Positions 1 to 11,319 of a DNA stretch of 64,000 nt are shown piece after piece; within the stretch, counting starts at the first letter, position 1; the number at the start of each line of letters is the position of its first letter. The position numbers were made by a program, and so were the translations under genes. Source of the DNA: Eunapius fragilis (lineage: Eukaryota > Porifera > Demospongiae > Spongillida > Spongillidae); contig OY811979.1 of the NCBI GenBank assembly GCA_963681505.1, forward strand, positions 9,709,215 through 9,773,214, given 5' to 3'. The notes under the pieces were generated by a model. It searched no databases. It had not been told where the DNA came from and was given only the letters and a program-made list of their open reading frames with translations.

Positions 1-297
1 ACATCACATCAGCTCTCCTGTCCCCAAGGAGGAACTCTACCTGTACAATATCTCCTTGTCAAAGGTGCATCAGCTGTTTTAGTTGCTGCAGCTGTAAGTT
101 CACTCTGGAGCAATGGAGATGATGACTATAATGATGTGCACAGACAGTGCCCCTCTATCACGTACACCACACTATGCAACTTGATATGAAATGAGGCATG
201 CGTACAAACTAACTGTCTGCTACAGCGTTATGTGCAAGCATTATTCACAACCTATCGCATTACTGCCACTCCACACGCGGCAGACCAAAAGACTCAC

Positions 298-1397
298 AGC
301 AGTGGATTTGTCAGAAAATGCTTCCAACAGCGTTGTAAGCGAGGTGATAAACTCAATATCAAGCTTCAGTGCAAGCTCTTGAATCAGCACTTGTAACAAT
401 CTGACAGTAGAAGAATTCAAGGAGTAAGATGGGAAACTATGCAGTGTGTGAGGGATAACTGTCCATTTTCTACAATAGTAAAGACCAGTTACAGGAATAT
501 TCAGTGTAGCAATGACCAGGTTAGGTTCGCCAGTTTCTTACAATGGAAGTAGGTGTATACAATGTGTACATAAGGACTGATACCTGCCTACATGAGATAA
601 AGCAGTATGCATCATAAGTCATTGGTAGTAATTTAAATTGCGTTGCACATTAAGTGTAGAAAGCGCTATCACAGGGGGGTGGGGGGAGAGGAGAATGGGC
701 GTACAGTTAAATGCTGTTTCCATAACCATTTCACATCATCCTAATTGAAGCTCCCTTAGTAATGCAAATGTATGTCATATATGTGATAATGCGGAACAAT
801 ATCTAATTTCAATACATGTTAGAAAACCTTCTGCCAATACAAGTAAGATTATCTGTGTCCTCATTCAAGCTATACTCATTGGCCAAGCACTCATTCTTTC
901 CGAAGTCATTGGAAGCTTCCTTTCTTCGGTTAGTGTATGTAATACGTATGATACTGCCCTAGCTTACATCTTGATATTTTTAACTTGAAGGCGTCAATTC
1001 CTTGCCATTTCTAAGATGAGTACTTGGTAAAACACACAGTGCATTATTTAGATGTAGATGTCCAACGTGGTCCAACCCCCATACATACATACAAACATCT
1101 ACGTATCTAAAGTACTGACTCACTGTACAAAGAGTCCATTGCCCTGTTGTGTCTTTCTGAGGATCAGCGTGCTTTCAAGGAATGGTTTGGGTGCTGCAAA
1201 TGGATGAGAATGGCTTGAACAACACACTCATAGATACGTTCCAGAAATGACATTATTTATCAATGTTGTACAGGTGAGCTGGATAACATGTGAGTCAGCA
1301 TTAGCGGACATGTAAGAAGTATACATCGGTGCACACACATGCAGATAGTTCACCAAAATATGCACACACACACAAACATGCACGCACACACACACAT

Positions 1398-1435
<38 letters not shown>

Positions 1436-4400
1436 ACGTGCAATATTAGATTATAACAGGCAGCACGCTTACCACCCTTTGAAGCTATGGTCCCTGGTTG
1501 TGGCCACATGTGGAGTATTATAGGATTGTTGGAATATGGTATGTGGTTATCAACCTAGGATGAGAAGACCAAAAGGCTATATGACTTGAATGCAACTGCG
1601 AGTTCCACTACATGTAAGGGTTGAAAGAATATCACCACAACCTCCTACCATTAATCCCAACTCCTTCCTGAAGTCTAATACAGTCTATGTGTATGAATTA
1701 CTGACTATATAGCAGGAGAAGCATGAAATAGAATGCAGCGTAAGTATATCCATAGCTTTGATAATAGTAACAATGGAGGACTAAGTTTTTTTTTGGCACT
1801 AACTTGAAGGTTATTGATCCAGGCGTGTAGTGTGTTGAACTGAGCAGTGGTTGTCCATTGGAAGAAGAAGCCCTCAAAGTGGCTACGACGTAGCCTCATC
1901 CTCTTGCCGCCATCATCTATCAAAAATGGTGCCCCACTGCTGAAGTCAACCTTTTGGTGAAAGAAAACGGACACACGCAGACTCAAGATGTACCCTCAGC
2001 TATAATACAAGCATACATCTTAATGAAATGCTTAAATTATAATCACAAGTTATACTTATACCCATAGTTGTAGAACTCATTTGAAATATACGTTCCACCT
2101 ACTTCTATAGACGCATGTCGAGATACGTGCATAGACCTTTTTAATGGACACGACATGCCATACATCAGGGAGTGCTAACCTTATGATAAATATAGCCCCT
2201 TGATTTCAAAGGTACCATTGCTCTTGTACCAGAGAGGTATAGATCTTCCAGCTCATTTTTCACCTCGTAAGGTAGAGCTTTCCACCACCGTCTCCTCTTC
2301 TCCACCTCCCAAACTACGTCAGAGCTGCCAAATAAGGTAACATGTGATGCAAAAAAGCACATGCACACATGCAGTCAGCATACCCATCCTTAGCGAGTGT
2401 TGACAATGCATGCATACATACCCATCCTTAGCGAGTGTTGACAATGCATGCATACATACCCATCCTTAGCCTCCATACGTGCAAGCGCACACAATACATG
2501 GACATAGCCAAAGTGCCTTGGGTGGAAGTGACCTTCCCACCATTACCCTATTTATCCAACGACTTCTATTATTCAATGTGCTCTGTATGACAAACAAAAC
2601 AAGGCTCTCCTGTACACACAGACACATACACACACAATGACACATGTGCTCAAATGCACACACACATTCACACACACACGCACACGCACACACGCACACA
2701 CACAGTCACTCACGAAGTCAATCCAATAGTGGCTATTTCCTGCCCAATGTCGTCATTGATGAGGGAGACTACCACTGCATTCAGGGACATGATGGCATCC
2801 AGCTGTGAGATCTCGGCCCCATGCCCACTGAACACACGGCAGCTGACTTCTTCGTCTCTTGAGAACACCGCCACCCTCTGAGGACCATCCATAAAGCACG
2901 TACAGCAGCCCTGGATTGTTGTGTAACGCCTCAATTCAGCACCATCGGCGGTTTGGTCAACCATCACAAAGTCATCCATTTCCTGACTACTGGTGGCCTC
3001 AGCTAAATAGGGAGAATGATGTGCAAGGTACTACGGCTACAAAAGCAACGCACGGGGCAATAAAACTACACTAGTGCTGGCATGTGAAGCACACACAACT
3101 GCAACATGTGCATCTACACAATCTTGTTAACATTGCATAGCTTGTATAAATGGTTATCATTTTTTTCCCGAAGGGGGGGAGGGGGAGGGGGAGTGGTCTA
3201 TCACTGGCCGGTCATTGCATGCTAAAAAAATGCATACACACCCGAAATTAACCAACTCTAATAGTTTCCTCCTACATGAATTACTTCTCAGCCCCTCACA
3301 AAATCTACCTTGTGAGGTGGTCTCTGCAGAGGCAGGAATGCTGCCACACTCCGTCACTGTGTCCATACTGCGGGGGTCCACTGTTGACGCAGGCACACTG
3401 AAGGGGTCCAGCGGTGCGCTGGAGGAGGGGCCTGCTGATGACATGGTCACATTGCGAGGATCTATTGATGCAGCAGTCCTACTGTTGATGTCCTCTGGCG
3501 AGTCACCAATTGCAAATGGACGACTATACTTCACAATACAATCCTACAGTGACAGAGCCACAAAACAAATGCACGTGTATTTACATAATCTGCAAATCTG
3601 GCAACCTACAACTTAAGACAATGTACTATTTACTGCCATTTCATACTGTGTATTATGTCATCAAATATTCTCTCATCTGTCCGTTCCTCCCTCTCTCGGC
3701 TGTTTCCCTCCTGCATTTATTCTTCTTTCCCTCTATCCATCTTGTGCATATGCGACCATTTTACCTCATCGCTATCCTGCCAATTCTCGTTCTGTTCCCC
3801 CCCTCACCCTCCACCCCCCACCCCCTTGAGAACGGAAGGCTGCCACACAGTTCATATTGGATAGAAGGAAATAGCACCCCCCCCCCCCCCCCCCCCCTTG
3901 TTCCCTCCCTAAGTCTACATGAATTGTTAAGGGTGTGGTCAAGCATGGATATGTGGCAGTGTCAGGCAAATGCGTTTCTTCCATAGCTGATCGATGTAGA
4001 ACAAAGTGGTATTTAAACCATCAACAAGCCAAACCTCAGACATACGATATTGAACCATCCCACAACACAAGTGGCCACTGCACAGTGACTGCACACACGA
4101 TGAGCTAATAACCTTGGGGACCATCCTGTTGCTGAACGGTGTCATGCCTGCCACATGCCATATAAGCTCCTTCTTTCCACACGGATCCTCCCAGGTGTAC
4201 AACATGGTTTGAGATGGTTGAAGGACATGGCTCATTGCTTGGCTGAAGTGAACAATGTGACACAGGGCCATGGACAGAGGTGATGCTTCATTTACATCAC
4301 GGTGATCACTCACGCAGTATCTTGCTTGAAGATGATCTCTGAAGGAATAGTGTTGACCAGTTGGATGGGAGCTGCCCCAAGGCAGTAAGGACTGAAGGTG

Positions 4401-7400
4401 ATGATGGTGGAAGCATCGGTCACCTGAATATCTACCACTATGGCTGGGGACTAATAGAAGAGGCACCTTTGAGTACCGAGATGTACAGACATACATGCAT
4501 GCTGTAGGTACATTCATACTTTGCACACATGTATGACTGTGAGTGCGTGTATAGGATGTTTGTGTGTGTATGTGTGTGTGTGAAAAAAGAAGGCATTACT
4601 GTCTCAAGCAAGAAGGTAGATATCTCTGTGAAGAAGAAAGCTGCACTAAGCTTTGTGTCTCTAAACGCCTTGATAACTATCTTGTGTGAGGTTCCCTTGG
4701 GCCAGAAGGGGACCATCTACGGTGTGAAGATGGGAACACTGCAGTAAAACATGGGCACAAACATCACACTTACACAATCTCTCTCTCTCCCTCCCCTCTC
4801 TCTTGCAGTTATAGCAACTACTTTGAATGCTTATTATTCCAGTGAATAGTTCCTCCCATAATCATGATGTGTATTCAACTACAGTACATTCATTTCAAAC
4901 AACAACTTGTTCAAAATGTCATCTAGTGTAGTCAGAATGGCAATCAACTGACAATTCCAAAACTTTTATAATTGTCTTACCAGTGCTGCAGATTTACTAT
5001 TCCCATAGGAACAAGCAGTAGCATAATACTATATATCGATTTTAATTTTATAGGGTTTGATTTACTTTTATTAACTGAGCCATTATGTCATTATTTTAAT
5101 TCTTGCACAAAGTGAATGTAATGTGAGGGTTGATTCATGTGGACACACCTCTTTGGATGCCAGCGAAATGATATCACCATCACTCTCACAGAAGTTGATT
5201 TGCTCCTGGTAGAAGATAGATAGATCAGGTATATGCAGGCGTACGCAACCATAAGACATTCACACACACTCACAGCCATATTGTTCAATCACTTACCCTA
5301 GTTCTGTTCTGCACAATGAAGAATGGAAGAATTGTCACTATTTTGGTTAAACCGGACATTGAAGCTTGTATGGTTGTGCCAAACTGGATGGAAACATAGC
5401 AATGTTTGCACTGTAATCCCAGTTCCTATACAATGATTGCTACTGCCAGGTCCATCCATCCATGAGTGGACCGAACCCAAGCTTTGGTGAACTATTCCTT
5501 CCTCCAAAGGGATCACACCATTCATAACCCAAAGACATTAGTAGTGCTGAAAACTTTCAAACATGGACCTCGCATATGGATGACATTCCGTTACAACAAC
5601 TCAGGTTTACAGCAAAAGAAATGACACTCCAGCTTCAAATGCCAACTAAAAATGAATTACCCTTTTGAAGTGCACAGCATTTACGTTTCTGATTATGATG
5701 AAATTCTCATATTGGATATTTTTTGCATGGTTCCAGTGATGCAAAACACCGTGCCCAAACCGCACAATACATACAATCCATTTAGTGCACTTATTCTGCA
5801 ACATGCCATTGTGGATATTCACCTGGTATTGCATTCCATCCTCACATAGGCAAGTAAATACTCCTCCATGTCCAACAGTATCCAGAGAGAACCTGTTCGA
5901 CCATCCCGACAAAGACAAGTTCTTTTGCACACGAACACGTGACTGTATGTGGTGTAGCAAGTAAAGAGCAATGCAAGCAAAGCCAGTATCAAACTACATC
6001 CCCAGGAGACTGACATTGCTCCTCAGGATACTACTGCCATCCTCTCAGCTCCTTTTGCTCAGTTATCATCATCACCTTCCTTTGAACAATTCTCAGCCAT
6101 TTACTCACTACTCCCTCCCCCATCACAATACTCCCTTCCCCCCCCCCCCCCCCATGTTCTGACTAACTTTCTTATGAGAGAACATAAGTGTTTGCTTTGT
6201 AGGTGGATGGATCAGGTTGTAATACTTCTTCCCCCTCTTGCACTGTAAAACAGATAGTATCACATTGTAATCTGCAGACACATGCATCTCTATAAATGAG
6301 TACAAGTGCACATCTACATATACTCATATGTAAAGCGTTACACTTGGGGGCCACACATGTGCACACATATACACACTTGGGGCCATAAGACGTAATATAT
6401 GTCATTCCTCTTCAAACCAATCCAACTGCAATCATATTCATCACCTCAAATCCCCCCCCCCTCTCTCTCTCCCACCAATCACAATTCAAGTAAACATCAT
6501 TCCAACAACTCAGCCCAATCAAGTACACCCACATCTTATCATATCTCACCTCATATTCGAGGGTTAGTCCAGTCTTGTTAACAACCCAATAGCTTGAGTA
6601 CAGAGAAAGTTTCCAACCACCCTTCTGTTCCTTGTGTACCGCCAGTTTCTGTGTATCAGGTAGTGCACCCAAGAACAGAGATGACGTGTTAGTGTGTGTG
6701 TTCAGAGGAAATTGGCATTTACATTTGGCTCAGAGTCAGCGAGTGGTTCTAGCTATGTCCACCCCCCCCCCACCCCCACATGCAGCAGAAGTAAACTACA
6801 ATACATTTTCAATGGACAATGGCCACAACCCAATGAGCTAGCATGGATGGTCCCAAAATTGTAACAATGGGGATGGAGTGCATGCATCTGTCAGGTCAAA
6901 TGTGATACAAATGCACACCGCAGTTTCAACCCCAACTTCCTACAATGCTATATAATCAATTATGGCAAAATTCAGTAGTCCTCCAAGGATGCATGTCTAT
7001 CTATGACACAACAAACTATTCCCCCCCTCCCCCCCCCCCCTCCCCCCAAAAAAGTACTTCCACCATATTTACCAGTTGGCCTTTTTCTGGGTTGTAAACA
7101 AGGAATGAAGAATCTCTTGGTTGACTGATGTCCACTTCAACCTCTCCAATCCACGTCATTTTATCAAGTTCCAGCTACAATTCACACACACACACACACA
7201 CACACACATGCACACACACCACATACACAAACACCAGACATACACACACAACACACATGCACACACACACCAGACATACAAAAACACCACACACACACAA
7301 CACACATACACACACACCAGACATACACACACAACACACGTACACACACACCAGACATACAAAAACACCACACGTATGCAACGGAAGTACATACATGTAT

Positions 7401-7790
7401 GAATACAATGCAAACCTGTACACATGCATAAGTGGTTACATATGGCACCACAATGCAGGTAGGGTGCAGGTGTATATATGAAATGTGAGCTGTGCATACC
7501 AGCAGATGCACAAATGGAGTGTCATACACCTCAGCTGACATGCCCCCAACAACTGCCATGTTCACCAGACATACCTTCACTGGTAATTTGATGACCTCGC
7601 CTCTGAACATGCTGACGGGCCCTTTGGAGCCTGGCTTGATGTTCTGGAGGGCTTCTACATCCCCAAGGCTCAGGGGAACAGGGAGCAAGTTCATGACAAC
7701 AAAGGGAGAAGACAGATGGAGAGTCTGATGTGGCCTGTTCTCCATGGAGTACCTGGTCTTCCTGGAGTACCTCTCTTCCTCTCTGGAGAC
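298..7790 (-). CDS. VPS13: VPS13-family lipid-transfer protein, C-terminal part, 17 exons seen
   Basis: VPS13 proteins are bridge-like lipid-transfer proteins at membrane contact sites. Exons read on the minus strand: 7790-7500, 7174-7073, 6648-6550, 6242-6168, 5942-5823, 5383-5297, 5205-5149, 4716-4600, 4450-4314, 4242-4046, 3543-3309, 3002-2714, 2324-2180, 1981-1804, 1554-1473, 1193-1124 and 400-298. Family landmarks in order: SPFVVMNLLPVPLSL, YWVVNKTGLTLEYE, WSNRFSLDTVGHGG, LTKIVTILPFFIVQN, VPFWPKG, YTWEDPCGKKELIW, SSDVVWE, LHAWINNLQVDN and VLIQELALKLD. These belong to the adaptor-binding (SHR-BD) region and what follows it. Most junctions keep phase; 5942/5383, 4242/3543 and 2324/1981 do not, so small exons are probably missing there. 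Exon 3543-3309 is a Ser/Pro-rich linker. The SSDVVWE segment resembles the VPS13A/C branch. No upstream N-terminal exons were recognised, and the 3' end runs off the window. Confidence 0.87.
401..1123. other. VPS13 intron
   Basis: This is the intron between the two most 3' exons seen. It holds a short G-rich run near 675 and nothing else I can name. Confidence 0.5.
1352..1434. repeat. CA microsatellite in VPS13 intron
   Basis: A CA-rich dinucleotide run with ACG/ATG interruptions. Open frames across it on both strands (Thr/His or Cys/Val repeats) are artefacts of the repeat. Confidence 0.9.
2385..2470. repeat. Short tandem duplication
   Basis: About two and a half copies of a 43-bp unit containing CATACCCATCCTTAGC lie within a VPS13 intron. 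A CA-rich tract follows at 2659-2705. Confidence 0.7.
7184..7362. repeat. CA-rich minisatellite in VPS13 intron
   Basis: A pure CA run is followed by CA-rich units containing CACCAGACATAC, repeated about five times. The VPS13 acceptor ending at 7174 abuts the repeat. Confidence 0.85.
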
Positions 7791-7851
7791 CTGGGAATGG
7801 AACAGTAAGTGCAGTTGTCTCCCTTCTCCTGCTGTATGATGTACAAACTTC

Positions 7852-7993
7852 AAGTACCACATATTCCTGTATATTCAAGTACTACACATTCCTGTATATT
7901 CAAGTACCAGCAACCCCCAGTATATTCATGTACCAGCACACGCCTATACATTCAAATAAAGCACATCCAAGTATATTCAAGTACCAGCACACC
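7852..7993. repeat. About 32-bp AT-rich minisatellite
   Basis: Four to five imperfect copies of a unit containing TATATTCAAGTACCAGCAC lie just upstream of the first recognised VPS13 exon. The rest of 7994-8740 is AT-rich with no feature I can support. Confidence 0.75.
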
Positions 7994-8740
7994 ATTACAA
8001 TTTACGTAAATGACCATATGGACACCTAGATGCTAAATAGAGCAAGGCCTGTCTCCCATGGTTGCACATATTTAGGGTTTAGGTTTTAGCGTCCATCTCT
8101 ATGCACTGTATGGTATGTGGGTCCACAAATCCATACTAAAATTTCATTTCTTGCCAAGCTTTCTTCCCCATCGATTCCATATGATGCAGGTGCCTTTGGG
8201 TGCCTCACAAAAATCTCTTAATACACAGGACTTAAGCATACACTAAATATTTAGTGAAGCTTGAAGTCAAATAATGCAAGCAAACTACACACCGGGTTTA
8301 GAAGTATGTTTATTTTAACAATATCAAGCCACAGCAATGAAGGTGTAATTAAATTTACTTTCTATTAAATTAGAAATCAAATTAATTAGTTGCAAAAAAA
8401 AAATCAATTGCTTGCTATATTAACTTGTATTTAACTGGTCATTAGTAACCTAGTGACATATCAATGCCCAACTTATGAAACACCCTTACAGTTCACTTCT
8501 CCCATCCATCTAACTGATGCCAAATATCATTCACTGTCTGAACAATCAGACAGGACGCATTTAAAACAAAAGCATGCTCTGCATATGAAATATCAACACT
8601 GGAACTATTATCAACATGCATAATAATCCTTACAATGATGTAGAAGTCTTGAGGTGGGGAAGAGCTCACTCTAGCCGACAGTTCAAGGAGCCCAGTCTTC
8701 ATTGCACATGGCACTGGTGGTTCACAATAGTCAGCTCGGT

Positions 8741-8744
8741 GACA

Positions 8745-8775
<31 letters not shown>

Positions 8776-8841
8776 ACCCTGCTTTTGGTATCGTGGATCT
8801 CAACCCCCCCTTTTGGAAAGTTCTGTATCGGCCCCTGCAGT
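8741..8841 (-). mobile_element. Fragment of a GGCGGATAC-type MITE
   Basis: Read on the minus strand, the end is GGGGCCGATACAGAACTTTC followed by a G-rich stretch and a CA/GT run. It resembles the better-preserved copy at 28489-28654. Short elements with a GCGGATCCAGG-like end are common in invertebrate genomes. The other end was not found. Confidence 0.5.
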
Positions 8842-8948
8842 TGCAGTAAACACAAACGCTGCACCGGTCAGTTTAAGTAGGATGACGTGTAGCGATTATA
8901 TCTCAGTCACAAATACACGAGCGACAGCACGTGTGGCCTGTGTCCGAG

Positions 8949-8972
8949 AAAAAAAAAAAAAAAAAAAAAAAA
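8949..8972. repeat. Poly-A tract
   Basis: A run of about 23 A residues. It might be a retroposed tail, but I could not recognise a source sequence upstream. Confidence 0.7.
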
Positions 8973-9136
8973 CGAATCACCCTCGTAGAAATGAAAAAAC
9001 ATACAAGCTCAACTACAATACGTGATTGCAAAAGGGTTTGAGCTTACGCACGTTATCTTAGCCTTTGGATCACGTAGCTCGATCAATTCAAGGCTTTCAT
9101 GTCGCCACGCGCCACCGTAAACTCCCAACTCGTTTA

Positions 9137-9863
9137 CTGTACTGACAAGACGTTTTGGCGGCGACTATTTGGCGGAAGGCTCCGCCAACTAGTACTGTGC
9201 CGCCATTAACTTAGTATTAAATTTTTTCCGCCAACATGTTATCAGCGGATCCACGGCGTCGCGAAAGGGGGCGGGGGGAGGGACATTACGCACATAATTG
9301 TCTAAGTATCCCTAGACCTATAGCTCTTAATCTTGCCCTGCTAAATGATTACCGTACATGTAAATGTACAATGCACAGACATACGGCGCCTGTAGTGTTC
9401 ATACCGGCACTACTATATACCGGGTAGCGGGTCGGCATACGAAATAATTCCTTTCTCAGTTCTCTTCAACTGATACCAGTACACGTCCCCGACGGCTGAC
9501 CCGTGCACCCAGTCGATTCAATGACGGTGCATCTGAATCAGAATCTGATTCAGATCTTTCTGATGAGGTTGACGACGAACTTCACTCCAATGGGGATGCT
9601 TCAGAGGATGAGGAGGAGGATGCAGCCCTGGCTGCCGCTTTTGCGGAGGCAGCAGGTGCTCTTCGGCCTATTCAGTCTAAATAGAAGTATGATCAACAGC
9701 TAAGCTACTAACATTCATCATTTCATTTCCGCCAATTATAAATCGCCATAAATTAAAAGATTCTGAGACTTCCGCCAATATATTACAAATCGCCAGTTAG
9801 TTAAAATAAATAGTTTTGGCTCCGCCAAATAGTTCTCTCCGCCATTACGTCTTGTCAGTACGG
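9137..9863 (+). mobile_element. Small TIR transposon with acidic ORF, TA target site
   Basis: The left end begins CTGTACTGACAAGACG. The right end, reverse complemented, begins CCGTACTGACAAGACG. Both are followed by TGGCGG and ACTATTTGGCGGA blocks. Each end is flanked by TA (9135-9136 and 9864-9865), as in Tc1/mariner-like elements. Inside lies an acidic coding segment (9460-9684) but no transposase, so it is probably non-autonomous. The class assignment rests only on the TA flanks and is weak. Confidence 0.6.
9460..9684 (+). CDS. Acidic C-terminal exon inside the TIR element
   Basis: After a pyrimidine-rich acceptor ending CTCAG, an open frame runs 74 codons to TAG. It has an Arg-rich start (TRPRRLTRAPSRF), then a strongly acidic Ser/Asp/Glu stretch (SESESDSDLSDEVDDEL), then an Ala-rich end. 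A 63-codon frame from ATG 9236 (RRRERGRG) could be an upstream exon; I could not identify the joining donor. It resembles the acidic leader of some transposases, but no catalytic domain is present. Function unknown. Confidence 0.35.
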   Translation, partial: FSSTDTSTRPRRLTRAPSRFNDGASESESDSDLSDEVDDELHSNGDASEDEEEDAALAAAFAEAAGALRPIQSK

Positions 9864-9878
9864 TACGCAACTGATGGA

Positions 9879-10220
9879 CACAGGGAAAATCCCAGCCTTG
9901 GGTCAGTTTTTTGTTTTTTAACAAGAAGTCATCCTGGAATTGAGCGTCTAGCATGGGAATATCGCAAAAACCATCCTGGGATTTGGCGTCCAGGGTGGGT
10001 ATAGCTTAAAAACCATGCTGGGTTTGTCGAACAAAAACCGTGTTGAGCTCATTTTTATTCATTCCTTCAACATGGTTTTTGTTCGACAAACCCAGTATTG
10101 TTTTTAAGCTATACCCACCCTGGATCCAAGGAAGGTTTTTGCGATATTCCCATACTAGACGCTCAATTCCAGGATGACTTTTAAAAACCCAAGGCTAGGA
10201 TTTTGAAACTTTTTCCTGTG
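9879..10220. mobile_element. Fold-back MITE
   Basis: A near-perfect inverted repeat of about 340 bp is centred near 10050. The outer ends are CACAGGGAAAA and, inverted, CACAGGAAAAA. Inner arm blocks match strand to strand, for example TTTGTCGAACAAAAACC with GGTTTTTGTTCGACAAA. CAGGG-type ends hint at the hAT group. I could not see an 8-bp target duplication, so the family is open. It begins only 15 bp after the preceding TIR element. Confidence 0.75.
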
Positions 10221-10898
10221 GGAGACGCAGACCTGTGAACCAAGTGATACTCACGTGACAAGCAACTTGCAAAATGTCAGGTCCACCTCCGGATGGCCTG
10301 GGCTATCTATTCGAGGGAGGGTGGGGCACTTGATGGGCAGTGTCTCGTAGTCACGGGGTTAAAATAGCAATGACGGCACAATGGCGGAGCAATCGGAAGA
10401 CAAATGAACGACAACTTTCAAACGCCGCTGTTTTGTAACCGCTCATCACATCTCAAACGAAAAGGCGGAAAAAATAGCGGGTGCAGTGTTGTAAATGTGG
10501 TGCAAATTTGAACGCGAAAAGGCATTCTTTCATCGAGATCCATTGAAATCTAACTGTTCTGGTTGTTTAATCATGAGGACCCCCCAGGGAGTAAATAAAA
10601 AACATTCGACAACAAAATGCAGTAGTAAAATGGTCCGGTAATATATGTAGTAAGTTTAAAGGACAGAGCTTTAAAGGTCGCAAAGATACTGCAAGATGAA
10701 TTGAAGAAATGTTAAAAATCACATAAGCCCAGTTTTCTCTTGCACTGCCCCATATATAAATATTTTTTTGAGCCGTCCGTATTTTGAGCAAGAAAGCCGC
10801 GTTCGGTAGCCAAATGAAGCAAAGAATGGAATGATTCGTGCAAAATGGGTATCGCCCTAGTAGACGCGCGCGTTGTTTAGTACCCTACCCGCACTAAC
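10221..10898. other. Intergenic stretch without a supported gene
   Basis: Short frames on both strands, including a 19-codon ATG frame at 10274 (MSGPPPDGLGYLFEG), are too short to support. GGGGTC and CGCGCG blocks occur, but nothing I can name. Confidence 0.4.
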
Positions 10899-11040
10899 CG
10901 TCCGATTGGGTTTGCGATGTTGATTGGGTTTGCGATGTTGACTCAGACACAGAGGTGGACGGTTCCGTTGGCTTCAGAGCTTTGGCCATGTACTCGGCGA
11001 TCCATTTTCTTTGGTCTTCGTTGAACGGCGGCTCACCCAT
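10899..11040 (-). CDS. Possible first exon of an unknown gene
   Basis: ATG at 11040 opens MGEPPFNEDQRKWIAEYMAK, followed by a Ser/Thr/Gln-rich tail. The tail contains a duplicated STSQTQ, matching an 18-bp tandem duplication in the DNA. The frame meets a GTTAGT donor-like site after codon 47. The helix-like start and low-complexity tail resemble first exons of transposon or nuclear proteins, but I recognise no family and see no second exon. Confidence 0.3.
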
Positions 11041-11222
11041 AAGAAAATTATTCCGCACCACCGTTTCGCAATGAGACGCACTACTGACTGCGCATGCGTG
11101 TCACGTCTCACGTGATTGTCTTGGTAATGAGGCGCGGTCACCGCGGTGGTCGGTTAACTAGGTTTAAGTACCTTAAACTGTATTTAATTTGTGATTCTGA
11201 AACTGACGCGGTAGCGTTAATA

Positions 11223-11245
11223 CAGAGATCTATATATGATCTCTG
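11223..11245. mobile_element. 23-bp palindromic micro-insertion, 7-bp target duplication
   Basis: The palindrome has ends CAGAGAT and ATCTCTG around an AT-rich core. It is flanked by GTTAATA on both sides (11216-11222 and 11246-11252). Two similar insertions occur at 21821-21842 and 28727-28750. Confidence 0.7.
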
Positions 11246-11319
11246 GTTAATATCGCTATCTACCTCTATTATGAAAAGGGTGATTTCTGATACCTGTGCA
11301 TTAAATCCTATTGACATAC

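Noticed and set aside
1228-1523. Cys/Val- or Thr/His-rich frames, also at 7182-7480, 21607-21859 and 48593-48690
   Set aside because: Translations of CA/GT repeats, not proteins.
8493-8700. Minus-strand frame with ARVSSSPPQDFYIIVRIIM, possible extra VPS13 exon
   Set aside because: No VPS13 motif and no convincing splice acceptor; it may be chance.
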